A stretch of 6,932 nucleotides of DNA, taken from assembly GCA_030622775.1 (NCBI GenBank), contig JAUXFS010000093.1:1-6932 (forward strand), written 5' to 3'. The position numbers and the translations under genes are program-made. The notes below the pieces were generated by a model. It did no database searches. It saw only the letters and a program-made list of their open reading frames with translations, and had not been told where the DNA came from. The DNA comes from Rhodospirillales bacterium. Its GTDB lineage: Bacteria; Pseudomonadota; Alphaproteobacteria; Rhodospirillales; Defluviicoccaceae. Below, piece after piece: positions 1 through 4,399 of the stretch. The stretch's first letter is position 1; every line of letters begins with the position of its first letter.

Positions 1-624
1 CCAGGTCTTGCCGGCGTCCCGGCTGCGCATCAGACCGCGCCCAGTCGCCGCGTACAGGGTGTCCGCATCGACCGCCGAAGCGGCGAGATCGTAGGTCCGG
101 CCCGGGAGCGGGCCCTGCAGAGCCCAGGTCCTGCCGCCGTCGCGGCTGACCTGGAGTCCGCCATGACTGCCGTAGACCACCGAGGGATCGGCCTTGCTGA
201 TGTCCATGGCATGGAAGTCGACCGGACCGTCGACGCCTTTCGACACCTGCGACCAGGTCCTGCCCCCGTCTTCGGAGCGGATGACCCCGAGGTTGCCGCC
301 GGGAGGGGGATGACCGCTGGCGAGGAACACGTCCGCGGAGGCCGGGTCGGCGGCGAAGCCCATCAGGTCGTCGGCGGTCGTCGAGATCTTCTCGGCGGTG
401 CCGTCGGGCGACGCCAGGTAGAGCCCGGTATGGGTCGCCAGATAAAGCCGCCCCGGATCGCCGACGCTGGCCTCGATGCCGTGGACGTGCTGGATCCGAT
501 CGAGCCGAACCGTTTCCGCCGCGACCGGCCGGGCGATCAGCCCCACCACAAAGCCCAGCACCAGCAAACCCAGCTTCGTCAGAGCCGGCTTCGTCAGAGA
601 TCGTCTTGCATTCATCGACACCAT
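1..624 (-). CDS. Secreted BNR/Asp-box beta-propeller protein, F510_1955 glycosylhydrolase-like (3' end outside window)
   Basis: This reading frame stays open from its start to base 1, so only the N-terminal part (about 205-208 residues) is present. Counting from the ATG at 615, the first ~33 residues look like a Sec signal peptide: basic MNARR, then a hydrophobic stretch and an A-rich end (PVAA/ET), so the protein should act in the periplasm or outside. Three Asp-box motifs follow: SEDGGRTW (114-121), SRDGGRTW (157-164) and SRDAGKTW (198-205), each marking a beta-propeller blade. Motifs HVHGIE, THTGLY, MGF, SGHP and DFHAM match what I recall of the F510_1955 glycosylhydrolase-like family; its enzymatic activity is not established. 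The start is uncertain: ATG 624 has GGTGA six bases upstream, and the in-frame ATG at 615 is equally plausible. It begins 28 bases after the copper ATPase stop on the same strand, so it is probably the last or a late gene of the copper operon. Asp boxes also occur in sialidases and in sortilin/Ycf48-type folds. Confidence 0.82.
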   Translation of the reverse strand, partial: MVSMNARRSLTKPALTKLGLLVLGFVVGLIARPVAAETVRLDRIQHVHGIEASVGDPGRLYLATHTGLYLASPDGTAEKISTTADDLMGFAADPASADVFLASGHPPPGGNLGVIRSEDGGRTWSQVSKGVDGPVDFHAMDISKADPSVVYGSHGGLQVSRDGGRTWALQGPLPGRTYDLAASAVDADTLYAATGRGLMRSRDAGKTW

Positions 625-652
625 CCATTTTCACCAGTCGGTTGATCGGCTT

Positions 653-2965
653 TCACGCCGGCTGCTCCGAGACCGCGCCACCCGGGATCGCCTTGCGGGT
701 CTCGCCTTCGAGCGGCGGGCGGAACGTCCTGAGGCGCAGGGAATTGGTCACCACGAACAGGCTCGAAACGCTCATCGCCGCCGCCGCCAGCATCGGATTG
801 AGCAACAGCCCCAGCAGCGGGTAGAGCGCTCCGGCGGCGAGCGGGATCAACGCGACATTGTAGGCGTAGGCCCAGAAGAAGTTGATCCAGATCGTTCTAA
901 GGGTCCGTTTCGCCAGCGCCGTGGCGTTGACGATGCCGCGCAGGTCGCCGGACATCAAGATCACGTCGCCGGCCTCGATGGCGATGTCGGTGCCGGTTCC
1001 GATGGCGATGCCGACGTCGGCCTGGGCGAGCGCCGGCGCGTCGTTGATGCCGTCGCCGGCAAACGCGACCCGCTTGCCTTCGGCCTGCAGCCGCCTGACC
1101 TCCTCGGCCTTCTGGTCGGGCAGGACCTCGGCGACGATCCGGTCGATCCCCGCCTGCCGGGCGATCGCCCGCGCCGTCCGCGCGTTGTCCCCGGTCAGCA
1201 TCGCCACCTCGAGACCGAGGGCGTGCAGCGCCGCCACCGCCTCGCGGCTCCCGTCCTTGAGCGGGTCGGCAACGGCGATGACGCCGGCGAGCCGGCCGTC
1301 GATCGCGGCGTAGAGCGGCGTCTTGGCCTCTCCGGCGAGTTCGGCCGCCCGCTCGGCCGTCGTCCCGAGTTCGATACCCAGCCGCCGCATGTAGCGGTCG
1401 GCGCCAACCTGAACCGAGTGCCCTTCGACGCTCGCCTCGATACCGAAGCCGGGCTCGGCGCGGAAATCCTCGGCCGGGGGAATATCGAGACCGCGGGTCC
1501 GCGCCGCCCGGACGATCGCCTCGGCGATCGGATGCTCGCTGCGGCTTTCGGCGGCGGCGACCAGGCGCAGGGTCTCCGGCGGGAAATCGGCGGCGCCCTC
1601 CTCCTCCGCATCGACGAAGTCGGTCAGCTCGGGCCGGCCGATGGTCAGGGTGCCGGTCTTGTCGAGGACCACGGTGTCGACCCGGGCGAGCAGTTCGAGC
1701 GCGGTGCCCTTGCGGATCAGCACGCCCATCTGCGCGCCGCGGCCGGTTCCGACCATGATCGCCGTCGGCGTCGCCAGCCCCATGGCGCACGGACAGGCGA
1801 TCAGCAGCACCGATACCGCGGTGACGAAGGCGAAGCTCACCGCCGGAGGAGGACCGAACGCCAACCACACCGCGAAGGTGATCGCGGCGACGGCGATGAC
1901 GACGGGCACGAACACCGAGGCGATCCGGTCGGCGAGCTTCTGGATCGGCGGCTTGGCGCCCTGCGCCTCCTCGACCATGCGGATGATCCGGCTCAGCACC
2001 GTGTCGGCGCCGACCCGGGTGGCGCGCATGGTGAAGGCGCCGGTCTTGTTGATGGTGCCGCCGACCAGCTCGGCGCCGGCGGCTTTCCCGACCGGGACCG
2101 GTTCGCCGGTGATCATCGACTCGTCCACGTAGCTGTGGCCTTCGACGACCACCCCGTCCACCGCCAACCGTTCGCCCGGACGCACCGAGATTTCGTCGCC
2201 GACGACGACGGCGTCGATCGGGATCTCGATCTCCTCGCCGTCGCGAAGCACGCGGGCGGTCTTGGCCTGGAGCTGCATCAGCTTCTTGATCGCCTCGGAA
2301 GTTCGGCCCTTGGCGATCGCCTCGAGGAAACGGCCGAGCAGGATCAGGGTGACGATGACCCCGGCCGCCTCGAAGTAGCTGCCGGCGGTGCCTTGGGGAA
2401 AGATCCCGGGGGCCAGCAGCACCAGCACCGAATAGAAATAGGCGGCGCTGGCGCCCAACGCCACCAGCGTGCTCATCCCCGGATTGAGGTGGCGAAGCTC
2501 GGCCCAGGCCTGGCGGAAGAACCGCCCCCCGGCGACGAACAGCACCGGCGTCGCCATTGCCCATTCGACCGCCATCCAGCCGCGCTCGGCGAGCAGCGAA
2601 AGCATCACCGTTTCGACCCCGGGGACCATCCGCAGCATCGCGATCAGCACCAGCGGCACCGTCAGCGCGGCGGCGAACAGCAAGCTCCGGCGCAGGCCGT
2701 CGATCTCGGCCTCGCGCGCCGCCCGTTCCCGGTCCTCGGCGCCGTCGCCCTCGATCTCGCGCGGGGTATAGCCGGCGTTTTCGACCACATGAAACAGCGC
2801 CGCCGGGTCGATGCGCGCCGGGTCGAAGGTGACGCTGGCCTTTTCGGTGGTCAGGTTGACGGTCGCGGCCTCGACCCCCGGCGCCTTGTTCAGGGCGCGC
2901 TCGACCCGGGCGAGGCAGCTTGCGCAGGTCATCCCCTCGACGCGGAGGGTCAACTGTTCACTCAT
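653..2965 (-). CDS. copA: Cu(I)-exporting P1B-1-type ATPase CopA
   Basis: This inner-membrane pump exports Cu(I), and likely Ag(I), from the cytoplasm using ATP. The 770-residue protein has the usual bacterial CopA length with one N-terminal HMA domain (GMTCASC, Cys14 and Cys17). Membrane helices fall at about 91-115, 131-150, 163-186, 197-217, 347-370 and 376-402, with the last pair at about 692-740. Helix six carries the ion-binding Cys-Pro-Cys (391-393). The actuator loop has TGEP (286-289), the phosphorylation site is DKTGT with Asp435, the P1B-specific His-Pro is in SEHP (476-479), and TGDN (591-594) and GDGINDAP (637-644) complete the P domain. Tyr702-Asn703 in helix seven and MSVSS (731-735) in helix eight are the Cu(I)-specificity signature of subgroup P1B-1, so zinc or cobalt transport is unlikely. 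I chose the ATG at 2965 because GAGGAG lies seven bases upstream, overlapping the repressor stop; a GTG directly before it (2968) is less well placed. No key residue is missing. Confidence 0.97.
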   Translation of the reverse strand: MSEQLTLRVEGMTCASCLARVERALNKAPGVEAATVNLTTEKASVTFDPARIDPAALFHVVENAGYTPREIEGDGAEDRERAAREAEIDGLRRSLLFAAALTVPLVLIAMLRMVPGVETVMLSLLAERGWMAVEWAMATPVLFVAGGRFFRQAWAELRHLNPGMSTLVALGASAAYFYSVLVLLAPGIFPQGTAGSYFEAAGVIVTLILLGRFLEAIAKGRTSEAIKKLMQLQAKTARVLRDGEEIEIPIDAVVVGDEISVRPGERLAVDGVVVEGHSYVDESMITGEPVPVGKAAGAELVGGTINKTGAFTMRATRVGADTVLSRIIRMVEEAQGAKPPIQKLADRIASVFVPVVIAVAAITFAVWLAFGPPPAVSFAFVTAVSVLLIACPCAMGLATPTAIMVGTGRGAQMGVLIRKGTALELLARVDTVVLDKTGTLTIGRPELTDFVDAEEEGAADFPPETLRLVAAAESRSEHPIAEAIVRAARTRGLDIPPAEDFRAEPGFGIEASVEGHSVQVGADRYMRRLGIELGTTAERAAELAGEAKTPLYAAIDGRLAGVIAVADPLKDGSREAVAALHALGLEVAMLTGDNARTARAIARQAGIDRIVAEVLPDQKAEEVRRLQAEGKRVAFAGDGINDAPALAQADVGIAIGTGTDIAIEAGDVILMSGDLRGIVNATALAKRTLRTIWINFFWAYAYNVALIPLAAGALYPLLGLLLNPMLAAAAMSVSSLFVVTNSLRLRTFRPPLEGETRKAIPGGAVSEQPA

Positions 2966-2971
2966 CACGGT

Positions 2972-2978
2972 GCTCCTC
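2972..2978 (-). promoter_or_regulatory. Ribosome binding site of copA
   Basis: On the minus strand the sequence GAGGAGC runs from 2978 to 2972. Its GAGGAG core ends seven bases before the ATG at 2965. It overlaps the TGA stop of the preceding repressor gene, which suggests translational coupling and decides the start in favour of ATG 2965 over GTG 2968. Confidence 0.75.
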
Positions 2979-3267
2979 AGCGGTACTTGAGGACTTCCAT
3001 CAGCTCTTCGACGATCCCGTCGCTGTCGCCCCGTTCGCCGGCGGTGACCACGTGATCCTTGAGGTGACTCTTGAGAACCAGGTCGCCGACCTTGTGCAGG
3101 GCGCCCTCGACCGCCTTGATCTGCTTGAGCACGTCGACGCAGTACACCTGCTCGTCCTCCAGCATGCGCAGAATGCCCTCGACGTGCCCCTTGACGGTGA
3201 GCAGCCGGCGGCGGGCGTTTCCTCCGGTGTCGGAGTCGAGACGGAGCGGACAGCCGTGGTGGGGCAT
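2977..3267 (-). CDS. csoR: CsoR/RcnR-family metal-sensing transcriptional repressor with Cys-His-His ligands
   Basis: This 96-residue, all-helical protein belongs to the CsoR/RcnR (DUF156) repressors, which bind operator DNA when metal-free and let go when metal binds between subunits. The family core is clear: RRRLLTVKGHVEGILRML, then VYCVDVLKQIKAVEGAL. The metal ligands read Cys43, His68 and His72, spaced exactly as Cys36, His61 and Cys65 in Mycobacterium tuberculosis CsoR, except that the third ligand is His. Tyr42 and Glu88 align with the second-shell Tyr35 and Glu81 of that copper sensor. The N-terminus (MPHHGCP) has extra potential ligands. A Cys-His-His set is known in Thermus thermophilus CsoR, which responds to several metals, and also resembles Ni/Co-sensing RcnR. 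The gene lies between copZ (4 bases upstream) and copA (11 bases downstream), so copper is the likeliest inducer and the operon is probably self-regulated. A one-residue insertion before Cys43 is seen relative to M. tuberculosis CsoR. Confidence 0.93.
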   Translation of the reverse strand: MPHHGCPLRLDSDTGGNARRRLLTVKGHVEGILRMLEDEQVYCVDVLKQIKAVEGALHKVGDLVLKSHLKDHVVTAGERGDSDGIVEELMEVLKYR

Positions 3268-3271
3268 GCCC

Positions 3272-3475
3272 CTACCCCGCTTTCGCCCGGTAGCCTTCCT
3301 CCTCGATCGCCGCGATCAGCGCCCCGACGTCGGGGCCGCCGTCGACGATCGCTTCGGCGCGCTCGCGGCTGACCTCGACCACCTGTTCGACGCCCGGAAC
3401 CTTCGACAGCGCGTCGCGCACGGCGCGCACGCAGTGGTCGCAGGTCATCCCTTCCACACTCAGCTTGACGGTCAT
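3272..3475 (-). CDS. copZ: CopZ-type heavy-metal-associated (HMA) copper chaperone
   Basis: This small cytoplasmic protein of 67 residues is a single HMA domain with the ferredoxin-like pattern MTVKLSVEGMTCDHCVRAV at its start and a closing GYRAKAG. Cys12 and Cys15 in the MTCDHC loop are the Cu(I)-binding pair. Its family carries Cu(I) and hands it to the N-terminal domain or entry site of CopA, and here the pump is encoded two genes downstream. I start it at the ATG at 3475 because GGGAGGA lies six bases upstream and the protein then begins right at the first beta strand. A longer GTG start at 3502 would add nine residues translated from the operator palindrome, so I reject it. It is the first gene of the operon; only four bases separate it from the repressor gene. 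A mercury-binding MerP-like role is less likely given the CopA/CsoR neighbours and the lack of a signal peptide. Confidence 0.93.
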   Translation of the reverse strand: MTVKLSVEGMTCDHCVRAVRDALSKVPGVEQVVEVSRERAEAIVDGGPDVGALIAAIEEEGYRAKAG

Positions 3476-3481
3476 CGGCAA

Positions 3482-3488
3482 TCCTCCC
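3482..3488 (-). promoter_or_regulatory. Ribosome binding site of copZ
   Basis: The minus strand reads GGGAGGA six bases before the ATG at 3475. It is the strongest Shine-Dalgarno sequence in the window and fixes the chaperone start at 3475 rather than at the GTG at 3502. Confidence 0.8.
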
Positions 3489-3492
3489 GTTA

Positions 3493-3512
3493 CCCACCCC
3501 ACCCGGGGTGGG
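3493..3512. promoter_or_regulatory. Putative CsoR operator (8-4-8 inverted repeat)
   Basis: The plus strand reads CCCACCCC-ACCC-GGGGTGGG, a perfect inverted repeat with 8-base arms and a 4-base centre. The arms and spacing match, as I recall it, the published operator of Mycobacterium tuberculosis CsoR (arms CCCACCCC/GGGGTGGG, centre CAGT). It lies 17 bases upstream of the copZ start and just downstream of the predicted promoter, where a bound repressor would block transcription. A second register, 3496-3514, forms a perfect 9-1-9 palindrome in the same bases. That CsoR binds here is inferred from the arrangement and the family's known preference for C-rich/G-rich palindromes. Confidence 0.78.
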
Positions 3513-3523
3513 GTTCCACCGCT

Positions 3524-3552
3524 AACATGGTCCTCGGGACGGCGAGAGTCAA
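3524..3552 (-). promoter_or_regulatory. Putative promoter of the copZ-csoR-copA operon
   Basis: On the minus strand a near-consensus -35 box TTGACT (3552-3547) is followed after 17 bases by CATGTT (3529-3524), a weak -10 with three of six consensus bases. Transcription would begin near 3517, giving a leader of about 42 bases and placing the palindrome at roughly +5 to +24. The -35 box is convincing; the -10 box is not, and other spacings (for example TGTTAG at 19 bases) are possible. Confidence 0.5.
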
Positions 3553-3587
3553 CGGCGCGACGCCTGCTCGTCCGGCGACGATCTCGA

Positions 3588-3616
3588 TCGACCGCCGGCC
3601 ATTGTTGGATTAGATT
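3588..3616 (+). promoter_or_regulatory. Possible promoter of the NicO-like transporter gene
   Basis: The plus strand has TCGACC (3588-3593), 17 bases, then TAGATT (3611-3616); each box matches four of six consensus positions. The bases around 3601-3617 form the most AT-rich patch of this divergent intergenic region, which supports a melting site. The predicted start near 3622-3624 leaves a leader of about 40 bases. This is a weak call made by eye. It lies about 75 bases from the operator, so direct repression from that site is not assured. Confidence 0.3.
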
Positions 3617-3663
3617 GGTGGCAGAGAACGGGCCGACAAGGCCGCCTTGGCAATGGGTCGACG

Positions 3664-4371
3664 ATGATCGCAGCGCTTTTCCTCGGGTTTTTGGTCGGCA
3701 TGCAGCACGCCATGGAGGCGGATCACGTCGCCGCCGTCTCCAGCATCGTATCCCGCGAGACGGGCGCGCGGCGGATCATCCGCCACGGCGTCGTCTGGGG
3801 GCTCGGCCATGCGGCGACGCTGATGCTGTTCGCCGGCGCCGTCGTGCTTCTCGATGGGACCATCGGCGACGGGCTGGCGGCGGCGCTGGAGTTCGCCGTC
3901 GGCGCGATGCTGGTGCTGCTCGGCGGCCACGTGATCTGGCGGCTGGTCCGCGACCGCGTCCACTTCCACGTCCACCGCCACGCCGAAGGCACCGTCCACG
4001 TCCACGCCCACAGCCACCAGGGCGAGCGCCGCCGCCACGACCCCGACGCCCACCAGCACGAGCACCCCAAGGCGTTCCCGGTCCGCACCCTGGTGGTCGG
4101 GCTGATGCACGGCATGGCCGGCTCCGCCGCGCTGTTGATCCTGACCGCGTCGGTGATGCCGTCGGCCACCCTCGGCCTGCTCTACGTCGCCGTGTTCGGG
4201 GTCGGATCGATCATCGGGATGGCGCTGCTGTCGGCGGCGATCTCGGTCCCGCTCGCCTACTCGGCGCGGTTCCTGACCCGCGGCCAGCAGACGGTGCAGG
4301 CGCTGATCGGCACCGCGGCCATCGCCCTCGGCGTCGTCACCATGGTCAACACCACCCTCCCCCTGTCGTAA
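3664..4371 (+). CDS. NicO/NiCoT/UreH-superfamily membrane transporter with histidine-rich loop
   Basis: The 235-residue protein has about six predicted membrane helices (roughly 1-16, 43-63, 72-94, 140-163, 168-196, 208-230). Helix one holds HAMEADH (His15, Asp20, His21), the HX4DH pattern that in NiCoT nickel/cobalt permeases binds the metal. GLGHAATL (46-53) and GLMHGMAGSAAL (146-157) are further conserved-looking polar helix motifs of this superfamily. Between helices three and four, residues 100-134 contain 12 histidines, several as HVH or HEH, a likely metal-buffering loop. The protein is shorter than classic eight-helix NiCoTs and closer to HupE/UreJ/UreH-sized members. Import or export, and whether the metal is nickel, cobalt or something else, cannot be decided here. 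No in-frame start lies upstream of the ATG at 3664, and its ribosome site is weak. It is divergent from the copper operon and 28 bases upstream of the next gene. No urease or hydrogenase genes are visible in the window. Confidence 0.85.
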   Translation: MIAALFLGFLVGMQHAMEADHVAAVSSIVSRETGARRIIRHGVVWGLGHAATLMLFAGAVVLLDGTIGDGLAAALEFAVGAMLVLLGGHVIWRLVRDRVHFHVHRHAEGTVHVHAHSHQGERRRHDPDAHQHEHPKAFPVRTLVVGLMHGMAGSAALLILTASVMPSATLGLLYVAVFGVGSIIGMALLSAAISVPLAYSARFLTRGQQTVQALIGTAAIALGVVTMVNTTLPLS

Positions 4372-4399
4372 ACAGGGCAACCATCAGAGAGCGACCGTC

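Noticed and set aside
476..3055. 859-codon open frame on the plus strand opposite copA
   Set aside because: Its translation is Arg-, Asp-, Gly- and His-rich low-complexity protein with no recognisable domain, while the opposite strand encodes a complete CopA with every motif. Long antisense frames are expected in GC-rich genes.
2977..3267. Regulator read as a formaldehyde sensor (FrmR)
   Set aside because: It carries His68 and His72 and lies inside a copper operon with no formaldehyde dehydrogenase gene nearby, so a metal sensor fits better.
3476..3502. GTG start at 3502 for the copper chaperone
   Set aside because: It would translate part of the operator and the ribosome site as nine extra residues. 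The ATG at 3475 has an ideal GGGAGGA and matches the usual CopZ N-terminus.
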